Shown: positions 23,301 to 37,500, counted from the first letter of the stretch. The stretch: 64,000 nt of DNA from Trema orientale (GCA_002914845.1 JXTC01000413.1:1-64000); one strand, 5' to 3'. The notes: a model not told the origin generated them from the letters alone. Made by a program: numbers and translations.

Positions 23301-26300
23301 AAAGGGGAAAGTGATAGGGAAAGGAATTAAAAGTGGAAGACTATTTACTTTAGATTTGGCTTGCTACCCTAAGAATAAATCTTTATTTTTTTTGTTATGT
23401 TCTACTTCTATTTCTTCATGTCATGTGTGGTATAAACGTTTAGGTCATCTAAATTCAAAAATATTATTATCCTTATTGAAAAATGGTTTGTTTGTTAATA
23501 AAAATTTTGTCATTTTTTCAAATGTGTTGTTTAATTGTGATAGTTGCAAACTTGGAAAAAGCAAAATTCTTCCATTTCCAATTTGACAAACTAATGTTGA
23601 ACATTGTTATGATTCAGTTTATATAAATATATGGGAAAAATCTCCTTTTCCTTTTCATTCTCACCAAAAATATTTTGTTTCATTTATTGATGATTATAGT
23701 CGTCATACATGGATTTATTTTTTACATTCTAAATATGATGTTTTTAATACTTTCAAACGGTTTCTTGCGTATGTAAAAAATCAATTTTCTACATCTATTA
23801 AAATCTTAAGATCTGATTCTAGTGGTGAGTATATATCTGATAAATTAAAAAATTTTCTTCAAAATGAGAGAAATTTTTTTCGAAAATCTTGTACTGATAT
23901 TCCTCAACAAAATGGAGTAGCTGGAAGAAAAATTGTAATCTCTTAGATGATACTAGAACTTTGCTCCTTGATGCTTCTGTTCTTTCTCATTTTTGGGTTG
24001 AAGCTTTGTCTACAGTAGTACATTTAATTAATTGTCTGCCTTCTTATGTTATTCATACTGAAACTCTATACTTTCCCTTATTTAAAAAACATCCTGACTA
24101 TTCTCAATTGCATGTTTTTGGTTATCTTTGTTATGCTCATCTTCCTTCATCAAATAGGAATAAATTGACTGCACAATCTGCAAGATGTGTCTTTCTTGGC
24201 TATGTTTCTGATCAGAAAGGTTTTCTCCGTTATAACCCTATAGCACGCCGTATTCGTATTTTTAGAAATGTTGTTTTTGTCGAAAATATATATTTATTTC
24301 AACATGAGCATGTTCATACTTCTCCATCTTCATATTCTTATCTTCATAACTTTGAAAATGATAAACTTGATATTATACAGTTTATTGATGAGATAGCTTG
24401 TTTGGAAGAAGTCAATAGTAATGAGAAAGAATGTTGTCAATAAGAAACTACCTCTTACGATCCAAGACATGATATGTCTGAGTCAAACACTTCAACAATG
24501 GCACCTGTTTTACGAAGATCTACCAAGCAGATCAAACCACTCGATCGCTTATCACTCATAGCTACTTTATTGACCTTTGAAGTTCCCAGTTCCTATTCAT
24601 AAGTCAAACAACATTCTTATTGGCAAAATGCTATGAATGAAAAGTTGGAAGCTTTAAGAAATAATCATACTTGGGATATAGTTCCTCATCCAGTTGGGTG
24701 TAAACCAATCGGGTGAAAATGAGTCTATTCTATTAAACAAAAGCTAGATGGATCTTTAGATCACTATAAAGCACGTTTGGTCGCCCTTGGAAAGTGGCAA
24801 GAATATGAGATCAATTATCATGAGATATTTGCTCTGGTGGCCAAAATGACAACTGTTCGCATGTTGCTCGCTATCACAGGTTCCCAAGACTCGCCTCTTT
24901 TCCAGATGGATGTTAAAAATGCTTTCCTACACGGAGATCTTCAAGAAGATGTGTATATAAAGCTTCCCCATGGAGTACATTCTGATTCTAAATCTCATGT
25001 ATGTCATCTTCGTCGGTCTCTTTATGGGTTAAAACAAGCTTCTCGAGCGTGGTTTGAGAAATTTCTTCCAAAACTGTATAAGTTGGGCTTTAATCAAAGT
25101 TCTAACGATTCATCCATGTTTATCCATTGTTCTACTGCTGGTATCACTATTCTCCTTATTTATATTGACGATATCATCATCATTGGGACAAACACATCTA
25201 GTATTAAGCAATTACAAGCTTCTTTATATTCATCTTTTCACATGAAGAATTTAGGGCATCTCACATACTTTCTAGGACTTGAAGTTAGATCAATTAAAGG
25301 TATTTTTGTCAATCAATACAAATATGCTAATGATTTAATTTCTTTAGCTGGACTTGAGAACTCGACTCCTGTAGATACTCTACTAGAAATCAATGTGAAA
25401 TATTCCAAAAATGATGGAGACTTGCTTTCTGATCCTACATTATATCGCCAACTAGTTGGAAGTTTGATTTATTTGATGATTACTCGACCCGACAACTTAT
25501 ACGTAGTCAATTTGATGAGTCAATTTATGCATCAATCTCGTCATATACATCTTGTTGCTGTTAAAAGAATAATTCGTTATGTGCTTGACACTTCTAGTCG
25601 GGGGTTATTCTATAAATCTGGATCATCTCTTACTCTTCAGGCTTATAGCGATGCCGATTAGGCTGGGTTTCTTGATTCTCGTCGATCCACTACAGGTTGG
25701 TGTGTGTATCATGGTGATGCTCTTGTTTCTTAGAAATGCAAAAAGCAAGGACGGGTATCAAAATCTACTACTGAAGCAGAATATCGAGCTATGTCATCTG
25801 CTTGTTCTTAGATTATTTGGCTTTGTTGACTTCTATTTGAATTGGGCTTTTCTCAACGAAGTCCTATATCTTTATATGTTGATAATATGAGTGCCGTCCG
25901 AATCACTGCAAATCCTGTACTTCATAAAAGAACTAAACACATAAAGTTAGATTGCCACTACATAAGGGATGCATATACTGATAAAGTTATCTCATTACCT
26001 CATGTGGCAAGTAAATTTCAAATTGCAGATATCTTTACAAAGTTCTTGGCAAAAATATGATATCGCTTATTAGTAAGCAAATTAATGCTTGTTGATTCTC
26101 CGACATCAATTTGAGGTAGGGTGTCAAAGCAAATATGTACTTTTACCTTCAACGAATCTAGGCACATTATTCTATATATTCTTAGCAATTTTATTCATTC
26201 ATTATTTATTGTATAGTTGTCTCCGATTGTATATTTTGTAGAAAGTACTTATCTATATTTTATTATAATTGCTCCAACGGTGGCATATGTCATTATACCT

Positions 26301-26405
26301 TTCCATGTACAGATTATTTCTCAATTATAAATATAGGAGGTCTATCTCAATTGAGATAGAATACATTTCAACAATCTTTATTTGGTATATTTTATTGTAT
26401 TGATA
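20331..26405 (+). mobile_element. Fossil Copia (Ty1) LTR retrotransposon
   Basis: LTRs of about 284 bp start TGTCAAAGCAAATAT: the left one at 20331-21883, interrupted by another element, and the right one at 26122-26405. A primer-binding-like TGGTAACACAGCC (21884-21896) resembles the initiator-Met tRNA complement. A purine tract GAGGTAGGG precedes the right LTR. In Copia order come gag with zinc knuckles (about 22.1-22.9 kb), protease (DSG motif, about 23.0 kb), integrase (about 23.4-24.3 kb), reverse transcriptase with YIDDI (about 24.8-25.5 kb) and RNase H (about 25.6-26.0 kb). The coding part is broken many times (roughly ten or more) and is a fossil. The two LTRs differ at about one base in ten by eye, suggesting an age of several million years. 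It sits inside a hAT-like element. Confidence 0.93.
20461..21725 (-). mobile_element. Solo LTR (1265 bp) inside the left LTR of the Copia fossil
   Basis: Both ends abut the 5-bp direct repeat CTTAG (20456-20460 and 21726-21730), and the insert interrupts the Copia LTR exactly between sequences that are contiguous in its right LTR. Read on the minus strand it begins TGTTAGAAAATAGAC, the usual TG start of an LTR. No internal coding region is present, so it is best explained as a solo LTR left by LTR-LTR recombination. A tandem duplication of about 44 bp lies near its right end on the minus strand (about 20.47-20.56 kb). The superfamily is not determined. Confidence 0.75.
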
Positions 26406-26438
26406 ATCGTCGTATCGTGTAGAAAATTGCCGGCCCTA

Positions 26439-28866
26439 ATTATTACAAAACTATATTTACAACTACTTTAGGCAACAAAACACAAAATAACAAATAACTA
26501 ATAAAAAGTTCTTTTTTTTTTTAATTTTTTATGGCTTATGTAAATTATCAAAAAGTAATTTTGAAGATATTCTCGATGTAATAATTTCATAACTGATCAT
26601 TGTAACTCGATATTGCTAGCCTACAATGATGGTGTCCCGCCTATGCAACCCTTAATCGGAACAAAGTTATCGTACGGCTCTGATATTGTCCTAGGAATAA
26701 TGGTGTGCGTACTCTTAATGGGGTTGTGATAATTTCAATCTTCAATAATTTTGGGTCACTTATACGGTAGTACTTGTATACTTCACACTCCTTACGTGTG
26801 AGTGGTACCCGCCAGAAATACATGTCTTATAACTGATTGTATTATTAAAAATACGAAACTTTTTAGAGGAAAACTATAGAATCTAAAATTCTCTTAAAAG
26901 TGCACCAAAAATTGAAAAAATAAATAAATGAAAAAAAAAATTGCATGCATGCTTTTTAAGGTTTATGGATTTGGTTCTTAGTAGTCAGCAGAGTACAGAA
27001 GTTGAAATTTTCAAGCTACTACACTGGTTTTTCCCTTCCCTTTTTGGGTATTAAATGCTGACTATTCATACATTTAATGGTTCATGAATATTGCAGTGTG
27101 TGGAAACAAAATTCTCCAACTTGTTCCAAAGTGCCAACGAATTTATATGTATTCTTCCGACTTTGTAATGTTCTTTCTACGTCATTGGACTTAATTTCGT
27201 TACTATCATACAAAATGTGTTACATACCTAAAATTTATCCATTGTTAATATTTATGCATGGTTGTCATTGGATATAGAGCTGGATAATTAATTTGACTAA
27301 TTCATATCAATGCAAATAATTGACCCGATAAAAATTAAGGCAAATTAGAGGACCACTTTGATAAAGTAAACTACACAAGGGAGAATATAATTAATGTCTG
27401 AGACTCAGATTATAATTTCACTAATTTTCTCTTCAAACTATCTCATCCCGACATCGATGATTCGATGTGCATAGAGTTAGAGTTTGGCCACTTAACTTCT
27501 ATTTTATGGCTGTCTTTGTGTGGTGTGTGTACACATTAGTTAGAAAAGATATCTCATTCCATTAATTTATCTTTGCCCAAAAGTTCAAATCCCAACATAA
27601 TTTAAATGAAAGCAAACGATTAAAACACCAAGTGCATATGTTAATATAATGCTTTTATATATAGCTTTCTTCTTATAATAATTATTTCCCTCTCTCTTTT
27701 TCCATGTGACTATGACCAAATGCAACATGCAGCACTATAAAACAAACATGACAGCAATATTAATTATGAGAAAACAATTAAAGTCATGAACAACTAGTCA
27801 AAAGGGCCACCGTATATCTAGATTCCTCGCTCTCTTTTTCTCGTCATTAATTTTCCTTATATTAAGATATTCTGCCCCCATATTATCTTCAGTTGTTCCC
27901 ATTCGATCTACATATATCATCACCTAATATTCCTTTGAGGAGCTTATAAATTATAATAAATGCTAACATGCAGCCAACAATCTTTGAATCAGATTGCATA
28001 TAAAAACTAGATCTAGTTATAGTTGTATATATATATTATATATTATAATGCGTATATACGTCTCAAAACCAAAACCGAAAAGCTATCTTGCTTCACGTAT
28101 ATGTACATATATATATCGGGTAGGTTTCTCCCGTAGTTAAGTACAATTAATATCGTTCGTCTTCTTTTATATACATCTAATATATGTTTTAATGAATGAA
28201 TTGATATTAATATCGAAATCTTAACACTGCACATTTTTATGTATAAGCACTTCTAAGTGGGGACGTGCATGTGTCACACGAGTAAAGCACTCACTACTTT
28301 TTTTTTTTTAGGTTTTATTTTTATAAATGCGTGCATGGTGATATATATAATCATCAAAACTTTTCATTCGAAATTAATAATCTTGATAAACTAAATAGCG
28401 CGGTATATTGCTAATATATAGATTATACGTACGGAGGCTCAAATAATTTGCTCGATCCTATGTCCTAACCTAAACTAGATACCATTACAGTGTACGTATT
28501 TCGTCTGCCTTGTTATTTATAGTGCAAATTGTAGGATGCAGTACAAGTAAGTCTACTTCATTACTTTCTTAATATGTAAGAAATAGATTAGGGGCCAAAC
28601 TAAATTACGCAAAGTTGTTTGATTTCAATAATTTGATTTGTACAATGAAATCAACAATATTCATAATTAAGAATGAGATTTTCAATGTAAATTCCATAAA
28701 AAAAAGTCAAATATGTGTCTGGTTTATGTTAAGATATAGGATCGAGCAAATATTATGTACATATGTCAAACTGATTTACAATTAATTAGAAATTACCCAT
28801 AAAAATTCTAGAAATAGATCCTCACACCGATGAGGCGCAATTGAGAATTGTCACTTTTTAACAATA
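26439..28866. other. Gene-free AT-rich sequence
   Basis: I find no gene, RNA or bounded repeat. Short open frames (for example 27077-27277) are not similar to any family I know. Confidence 0.5.
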
Positions 28867-28874
28867 AATTAACC

Positions 28875-29750
28875 CAGTGGCGGAGCCACATAGGGTTGCC
28901 CACCTGACTTTTTTGAAAAAAATAAATAAATTAGTATGTAACATTTTTATAAAAAAATTATTCTATTTCCTTTTAATCTATAAAATTTTATACTTGTCTC
29001 CTCTGAAAATTTGAGTTTTTCCCTATTAATAAACCCAATTTATAATTATGAAGCCCTTTTTAATGGTTTCTTTTCAATGGTTTCATTTAAATGTTAAGTA
29101 AAACTCATTACTCATCTTTTAAAATGTGTGCTGCAACTCATAAACAAAAATTAGAAATTGACTTAGCATAGTTTTATGTATGTAGTATATAATATTTAAA
29201 TGAACAAATGACTTGGCATATATGTATATATCTGCATAATGTTTGTTAGTGAATTGATCCTTTGGACTTTATGAGGATGTGAGGATTATGAATATGAGAT
29301 TGTATGTAGAAAATTTGGAAGTGTGTCTATATCTAAACTAAGTATTATAAAAAAAGTTAGAAGAGCTTCTGTTTGATGCCTTTAATTAAGCTATCAAGTA
29401 CCAGCTTGATTTTACCTGTTACTATTGTAACTGTAGAAAGAGAATTTTCTGTCATGAACATTGTGAAAAATTGACTATGCAACCGAATGGAAGATCAATG
29501 GATAAATAACAATATAGTTGTTTATATTGAGAAAGAAGTTTCTAATAAGATTGACGATAAAACTATGATACAACGATTTCAGACTATAGGACATCGCCGA
29601 GAGCAATTGTAATACATTTATGGACTTGTTTAAGAATAGTACAAATTTTCAATTTTATTTTTTTAAGGAGAAATTTCTAGTTTTCTTTTGCTATTTTACG
29701 GTCAGGTAATTTTTTCTTTACCCTCTAGATTAAATTTTTAACTCCGCCCT
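28875..29750 (+). mobile_element. hAT transposon relic with perfect 8-bp target duplications
   Basis: The flanks AATTAACC (28867-28874 and 29751-29758) are identical 8-bp duplications, the hAT hallmark. The termini CAGTGGCGGAG and, in reverse, AGGGCGGAGT are the inverted ends. The interior, near 29388-29612, still encodes the C-terminal hAT dimerisation domain: LSSTSLILPVTIVTVEREFSVMNIVKN, then NRMEDQWINNNIVVYIEKEV and a final HRREQL stop. One in-frame TGA replaces an expected arginine codon after NIVKN. Most of the transposase is missing, so the copy is internally deleted and not autonomous. The coding resembles the TTF-zinc-finger/hAT-dimerisation proteins common in plants. Confidence 0.88.
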
Positions 29751-30024
29751 AATTAACCTAATTAAACTAAAAATCCTAACTCAACAATTTTTTTTTTAAA
29801 AAAAGAAATTCATTTTTTGTTCCAGAATTATAGTATTAGTTTCAGCTTAGTCATGAATATCAATCTACTATCCAGAACTAAGTTTTTATTACAGCCTCCT
29901 ATTTTCAAATATCTTATTTACTATCTACCTCTATTTTCTTTTTAATATCAGTTTTGGCCCTTTTTTCTCGTCCCTGATTTACATAGATTAGAGGCAAAAT
30001 TCGATATATATATGTGTATATATT

Positions 30025-30271
30025 GGGCACCAATCCAATATGTATTTTTTTTAACCTATCCATAGGTATTATTTTACCCAATTAAAATTTAGCAAGCATG
30101 TCTTTTCATTGTAAAAGTTAGAGAGAGAAAAATATTAAATAATATGTATTTATTTTTATTTTTTTTTTCCAACTATCCAAATTATGATGACTGTTAGATT
30201 ATAATCCAATTAACGGCTAAAAAAAAATCTCTATAGATAGGTAAAAAAAAATACCTATTGGATTGGGAACC
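30025..30271. mobile_element. MITE with about 45-bp inverted terminal repeats
   Basis: The left arm (GGGCACCAATCCAATATGTA, then poly-T and AACCTATCCATAGG) is matched in reverse by the right arm (reverse complement GGTTCCCAATCCAATAGGTA, then poly-T and ACCTATCTATAG). The centre is AT-rich and non-coding. A second right end of the same family is visible at about 48003-48030. The superfamily is undetermined because the flanking TATATA does not define a clear target duplication. Confidence 0.65.
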
Positions 30272-32307
30272 ATATATATTTATTATAGAACTTCATTTGG
30301 AGACAATATAATTAATAAATCAAGAAAAGAATGCATGTAACATTCGAATGGCTCCTACAAATTAGGAGCAAAGAACTCAATGAAATTTATATTATGATGA
30401 ACCAGCTGTATACTATCGTAGTTAATCAAATGTTTGACGTATGGTTCATACATACGGGGTACAGAATTAAAAGTTTAAGAGTCAAATTAAGACTAACATA
30501 TATAATAGAAAACTATATATATATATATATATATATATTTCTTTTTTGAAAAAAAAAATAGAGAGAATTACTTTTATAATTGCCACGGTGGAATTTCAAC
30601 CTGATCTAATATGATAGGTAGAAAAGAAAGAATCGGATAGGCAGAAAGTGTTTATAGGACGATAGTCAATGATTGTGGAAGAGTGAGCACTAACTAATAA
30701 GTCAGCTCTACGGTCACTCTCTCTATGCCTTAGTTTCAAACTTGAACGACGGATTTGAATGTTTCAGTCTTGTCACTCACTCATGACCTGTGAGTGTGTC
30801 CCAACTATTTTTAATCCAACACTCAATCCCACAAGTGGGGCCCCACCAACCAGAATTTTGAATCATAAAAGTGCAACTAATCATCAATCATTTTACCCAA
30901 CAAGAGTAAAATTTGTGCTAAGATCAGTCACTGGCGCATAACGAATCAAGACCATCTATTAAAGTAGACCATAAATCTTACAATACAGTTCATCATATAG
31001 ATCAAGGTCATCTATTAAGATGAGTGTCATCTTAATGAAGGATCCAAATTAGTCATGCACACATCTAATTGTAGCAAAATCCCTACCAAACACAATATTG
31101 CAGCACACCATATGTATATATTCCAAGCCCCCTCAAAGAAACTATTGTTAGTTTTATATATTTATATGAGATTGTTTATTGTTTTGTATTATTTTATTTT
31201 CCATAAATATAACTAATTGAGTCACAAGCTATTACGTCAAATTTTATACAAGTTCTAAGTTACTAATTGTTCGTCACATCAAAAGATAAAAATGAGATAG
31301 GATTATCCGAAAGTGGTTGCTTGCTATAATAGCACACTGGCCACTCAAGAAGGAAAATAAATAAATAATAATTGCTATTGTGTTTGACCTTCTAGAAGGG
31401 TTGAGGAAATCGGTGGTCACAGCTTATACTACAACCCGTGATATATTAGCTTAGCTGCCTTATTTATTTATTTAAATTTTTGGGAATATTAAAATAACTA
31501 GTTTCCTGTTATTGTTACGTCCCGTTAAATTTATCATTTCAGTTTATAAGATTAGAGTAGTACATATATGATATACATTAAAAAAAAATGAATGTAAAGG
31601 AAGAATAATGAATAAATGTGATATCCTACCATATAATGTGGTAATTTTTATTAAGATCTTAACGTCATATGTAGCATTTAGTTACGCAACAAAGTTGAAA
31701 AGCAAACGGCATGGAAATTAAGAGAAATATNNNNNNNNNNNNNNNNNNNNNNNNNNNNNNNNATTAATTTTTTGATTCAATTATATATACTCGAAGTTTA
31801 TGATTGTGCTTGTTAAATATTTATAATATATTTATGGCGCTGTAGTAATATATATGATGAAATTAAAACATGAATACAATCATTTCATAAATTAATACAT
31901 ACATATATATTTGCTAATTATTTCTGTAATTATACGAGGTTGCTTGAAAAGAAGGATAAATTGGATGTGTATAAATACTTAAAAATCTTAAATTGTTTTT
32001 GAAAACTAAATCATACACTTTTTTTTTGAAGGGCATAGTTTTAAATCAACTTGTACTTAAAATGACAGTCATATTGTACTGTCTTTTTTTCTCCTGTTTG
32101 TTAGCTAGAATTAATGGTTGAATCGATTGTGTAGATCGTGTTTTAATTTGATCTTTATACTGGACTGTTATTGAATTAAATAAAATTTATTTTGTTAAGA
32201 AAAAAAATGATAGTCATAGTAAATTGCAGGCAGTGGCAAGCACCTTTAGGAAAAACAAAGAAAGAAAGAAAGAAAAAAACAAACATACAAAGAAGGGAAT
32301 CACTAGG
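30272..32307. other. Gene-free sequence with a small assembly gap
   Basis: No gene is seen. It holds an (AT)n microsatellite at 30514-30538, a 32-base N gap at 31731-31762 and an AAAG-type microsatellite at about 32258-32275. Confidence 0.5.
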
Positions 32308-34550
32308 TGTTGAGATTGTCAGTGATTTTGTAAAGATAGCTAATTGATTTTATTATCTTATATAGAAGATTATAAAAATGGTACAGATCATAGATATTGT
32401 ATAGGCAGATATCTAGGGAGCTAATTCAGGATTCTAGTCCTATATAGACATTGTATTTGATTAGTTAGATTATCAATAATAAACCTGTTTATTATCATCC
32501 TTACTTTCATGGTATCAGAGCCGAACAAGATTTTGTAAACCTTTGCAAACCAAGCCCAGAAATTCATCCCAAAATTCTAAACCACAAAACCAAATTTCAA
32601 ACAAATACCAGCCAAATCAATTCCAAAATCAAACCCCAGATATCAAAATTAAATCATAACCAAAACAACAAAATAAATCCAGAAAAATTAACCTCAAACC
32701 TTAAATTTCCAAATCAGTTCTTTATTCTTCTCTGAAGGTCCATCGACAATCTGTCCGCCACCACTCGAAGTCATTGCCTGAAGTCTGTCAACATCGTTAT
32801 AGAAATTGCTGCAAATTGCAGCTCGAAGTCATTTCTCACCGATCGTCATCACGGCTAGATCGCTACAACCCCATCATTGAAGTCTCTATTAATTACTCGA
32901 CCGACCACCAATCTGCCTGATCTCTAAGAACACGCTGCTGCAATCTTATTGTTGAAATAGCCGTGCCTTAGCTGGGTTGTCACCGCCTCTTACGTCCACT
33001 TGCCAATGAAGCCTCCTCTATTGGAGTGCTCTCAGTTCGTTCATTCTTTGTTATTTAATATATGTTATTTACATAATATATATGTTATTTGATATATTAT
33101 TTTAGCAGCACTAAAAAAAATCAAAAATCAAAAATCAAAAGAAAAGAAAAAAAATGAGTGAACACATTGAATCCTCTAGAACTAAATTTGTTCCAGTTAT
33201 TGTTTAGTCTGAGGGTGCCTTTAATACATGTATTCTACTTACCGAAGTAAATTACGATGTATGGTCTCAATTGATAGAGATGAACAGTGCAGAACGAGAA
33301 AAACTCTCCTATATCATGGGCAAAACCGCTTTACCTGGTGTGAAGGACCAAAAATATGAAAAATGGTATGCTGAAAATTAGAATATGAAATGCTAGCTTC
33401 TGATGTCCATGTCTGCTAACATCAGGAAGCATTATCTACGTATACCCACTACCCATAAAATCTGGAGTACCCTTTCCAAAGCTTTTTATGATGATAATGA
33501 TAAGATGCATGTCTATTCTTTGCATCAGAAAACCTTCTTAGCCAAACAAGGTGCCAAATCACTCTTAGTATACTATAGGGAGTTAACAGAAATCTTTCAA
33601 GAACTAGATCATTGTAATAAAGTAGCCATAAAGGACCCTGATGATATTAGAGCATACCGACAGTCTATTAAGCGAACCAGAGTACACATACTTCTTGTTG
33701 GATTGGATAAAAGTTTCGATCAACTTCGACCAGAAATTTTACGTCGTGAACCACTCCTAAGTCTGGAAGAGTATTATTCTTTAGTTCATCGTGAGACAAT
33801 ACGATCTATTACTTTGAATGAGGACACTAAAATACCTGAAGTTTCCGTTATGATTTTCTGCCATTGACCCAATCAAATGTCCCAAGACCGGCCTAAAGCC
33901 ACCAATTCGAAGAATTCTAATAATTCAGACAAAACCTACATACAAATGCACTTATTGCAGTCAAATAGGCCATTCAAAAAGTTGTTGCTTTGAACTTATT
34001 GGATACCCAGATTGGTGGGACCCAACACGACATTAGAATTCCAAACGGCCATCTACTTGTAGTAGTTGCTCAAACAAAGGAGGACGATGCCCCTCCTACA
34101 TCATTAGCACTTGTAACCACTACAAATACTCGAGGTAAGATCTTTTCTATTTCTACACTTGTTTTGAATAGTGTATGGATAATTGATTTTGGTGCTATTG
34201 ATTATATGATATTTGATGTTAGATAAGTCTCAAATCTAAACCCATCCTCCCAAAATTGTGTCTCCATGGCCAACGGTTATATCACCCTGGTTATTAGAGA
34301 AAGATCATTATATCTTACTAATACTTTACATCTTGATTCTGTGTTAGTTGTTTCCTCTTTAGATTATAACTTTTTGGCAATCTCTCAAATTACTACTACC
34401 TTATCTTGTGTTGTTATTTTTTGGCCTGATCATTGTGTGTTTAAGGACATTCAAACTCGGCAAACGATTGGTTATAATAGAGAATACCATAGTTCTGAAC
34501 TTCAGTAATTTTTGGACTCTCATGGCTTAATTCACCAAACCGGTTGTCTA
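32308..34550 (+). mobile_element. Truncated fossil Copia retrotransposon
   Basis: A 202-bp LTR (32308-32509) begins TGTTGAGATTG and ends in CA. It is followed directly by TGGTATCAGAGCC (32510-32522), the standard initiator-Met tRNA primer-binding site of Copia elements. Downstream lie gag (about 33.15-33.95 kb), a CCHC zinc knuckle followed by the usual Copia ELIGYPDWWD stretch (about 33.95-34.02 kb) and a remnant of the protease/integrase region. I see no reverse transcriptase and no right LTR. It is broken and incomplete, with at least several disabling changes. Its lineage is distinct from the Copia at 20-26 kb. Confidence 0.88.
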
Positions 34551-37500
34551 GATATACCTAAAAAAAAAGGGGGGCCGAAACGAAAAAAAAAAAACTAATA
34601 AAAATTATTCGTGCTTCCCTCATCAAGGCTCACATGCTCTTATGCTACTCGGGCAAAGCTCTTCTATCTTCCGCATATCTCATTAATTGTGTTAATTTAT
34701 GTGCTAGCTGTTAAATTATAGAACGGTAAAATAAAATTACTGGACTATGCTCTCAAATGGGAGTAGAATAGTGTGTCCAAATAATTGATAACTTTCGGGA
34801 TAAAAATTAGATTAATTAGTCGACCAAAGATGCCAAGTCGACAAGAAAATGGTCAGTATTCGCTCAGTAAACAACGAAATGGTGATAGAACTTAGAATAA
34901 GTCATAGTCAGTATTATACTAATATTCTAGAATTTATAACGATATATCTTTGCAAAGAGCTCATAACGAAATGGTCAATGGGACATGACTCATGAATCAA
35001 ACCCAGAAATTCTGGGGATGTATAGGTGTCATCGACTAGAAATTTATACACAAGTCACAAACGCATGACACACACTATAGTAGGTAGGATATAGTCCATA
35101 TATAATGTGTGATATATCTTGAATTTTCGACTTGGAACAAGCATTGTCTTTGATTTTTTCTAATATCTGTTATTTAAATCTTTGACTTTTGCAATTGAAA
35201 AAAAATCCAAACGGGATTGTCATCAATATCATCTATTACCTAGCTATCACGGACGTCCCTGTAGCTCTAGAAGGCTAGAATGTTAATATCATAGTTGCTA
35301 TCCCACCACATTGACTTGTAAATGATTTAATTATATTTTTTACTTGAATAAAAGGTTATTACAATTCAATTACTACAATCTAAGCTAACATATAGTTTAT
35401 CCAATTTGTCCTTTTTGACTCATTATTTTCATTCTTTTAGAATAACATTTAAAACACAAATTCTGTTGCCCAAAATTTATCTAAATCTCATGTACGAAAT
35501 AAAAAGTATTCCAACTTTGTGTAAGTATATAATTAGACTATTGCTACGGTCTCAACTTATTTATTTATTTATTTTTTCAAAACGATTTGATTAGAATGGC
35601 CTAGATTTCTATGCAACCTTGGCCAAGTGCCATTATTCTCAGTCCTTTGCTTAATTAAATTACAGTTTTTAGTACCTAAATTTGATTTTACGTTTAGGAT
35701 AACTTCTACACTTAACCTTTAGTCAATAAAAAATTAATTTTAACTCTTTTTTCTATTAGGAGTTTAATAAAAGTGTTGTGGAATCACTTATTAAACATTA
35801 GAAACACAGTTCTTAGTTCTTACCCCCAACTAAAGTATATATATATATATGTGTGTAATACATTAAATACTAGACCATTTTATTTATGTTGCTCATTGCT
35901 CTGGTTATATTCTTTCTTTTTTTCAATCTATTATTGTACATTAATTACTTGGCCAAATTTTAAGCTACATGGAGAAACAAATTTCTTGCTATAAAAACTC
36001 GAAAGGAAAAAAAAAAGAGTAATGAAGAAGATAAATTTGGTCAAACATTTTTTTCCCACACATTTGATTTAAGTTTGGCGTAAGATGGGTGTCATTTTTT
36101 TTTGTTTTTCTTTTTCCCTTTTAAATTCCCAAAAATGGTGTTAACGAGTACGAGTAAAACACTACTTTAGTTATTTAGATGTTAAAGCAAAAAAGAATTT
36201 GGGAACAAATCCGAACAAATTATATAATTTGGTGCAATTTACTTTTCGTAATAACAAAACTAATGAGAACTTTATAGAGGAATTTACGATTCTCCATGAA
36301 AGAAATAATATAATATTCTTACGGTTATTAAAAACTCCGTTATCCAATGTGTTTCTAGAAGGCAGATAGAGGGGATCTTAGACTGAGGGGAGGGCACTTA
36401 TTGTATGACACTTTACCCAAAATTGCAAATACCATTTACTTTCCCATCAAAACAAAATAAAAAAAAATAAAAGTGAAAATAAGAATAAATACCGCAAGTA
36501 ACGGTACTTTTTTCAAAAAAAAAAAAGAAAAAGAAGAAGAAGAAGAAGTATTGATACCTTAACTAAGACTTATTTTTGGTAGCCACTGCCATTTCCACTT
36601 TGAGAAAAGTGTATTTATTATGCTACGAGTTAAAAGTCATTAATGGAATATTTATTCATCTTGGGAGTTGGAACCCATTTTCCTAGAGCGACGAGGAGAG
36701 GACAAAAAAAAAAAGGCCTCTAGTGCTCTACAAAACTGAATCTAGTCACTTTCCAAAGTTTCCACCCAGAGCAGCAAGATTGTTAGAATAATTCTATTTC
36801 TCACTTTCTAATTTTAATGATTGACATTCTACTAAAATATCTCACGCATAACAAAATTCATTATGCAAATTGTGATAGGCAATAGAGTAAAAGCATTTTC
36901 CAACAAACAGTTCGATAAATTTCCTACGAAAAAGAACCGCTAACGTGAAACAAGGTTGACATCCTACTAATCATGATTCTATACAACATCTATACTATTT
37001 TCATAACTTTAATATTTGATTATAAGAGGGACATTCTAGCTCAACATTTTATTGTCCGGAAAAAAAAGGAAGGAAAATCCTTTGCGTGGATCCGTTTATT
37101 CCGTTATTCATATCAAAGAAGTACTTATATAGAAGATTGTCCTTTTTGATTATCCAATAAATAAATAAAAATAGAGGCTTGTCCTTTAAGAGAACCCATT
37201 TAGTCCTTCCCACTTACCAAATTTATATTATAAAGTTGTCCATGATAATCTACGTAGAATTTTCAGTGTTCATTTGGCATTTAATTTTAGCATTAACCAT
37301 GGTCGCTGTACCAACTACCAAATGTGTATATTATATTTACGGTCAGCGATAATTACCAATGCATAATTATATACTATATGACATTTGAAGGAAAATACCA
37401 GGACACATAATATACACAGAAAATATACTACAATAATGTAGCATACATTTTTTTTAAAATAAATTTGGCATATGTTTTGAATCACTCATATACATAGTAG

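Larger units (their letters stand above)
19805..26438. mobile_element. hAT-like non-autonomous element split by a Copia insertion
   Basis: The left part (19805-20330) begins TAGAACTGACAATTCGTGTT and the right part (26406-26438) ends, read in reverse, TAGGGCCGGCAATTTTC, a decayed inverted terminal repeat. The subterminal DNA is rich in CACGATACGATACG / CGTATCGTGT words, like the hAT-like element in the first ABCG gene. Without the retrotransposon it is about 560 bp with no coding. Flanking ATTATTAG (left) and ATTATTAC (right) may be remnants of an 8-bp target duplication, although the left one does not sit flush with the terminal repeat. Confidence 0.55.

Noticed and set aside
32510-32522. Possible tRNA fragment (TGGTATCAGAGCC)
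   Set aside because: It is the primer-binding site next to a Copia LTR, complementary to initiator-Met tRNA, with no tRNA body around it.
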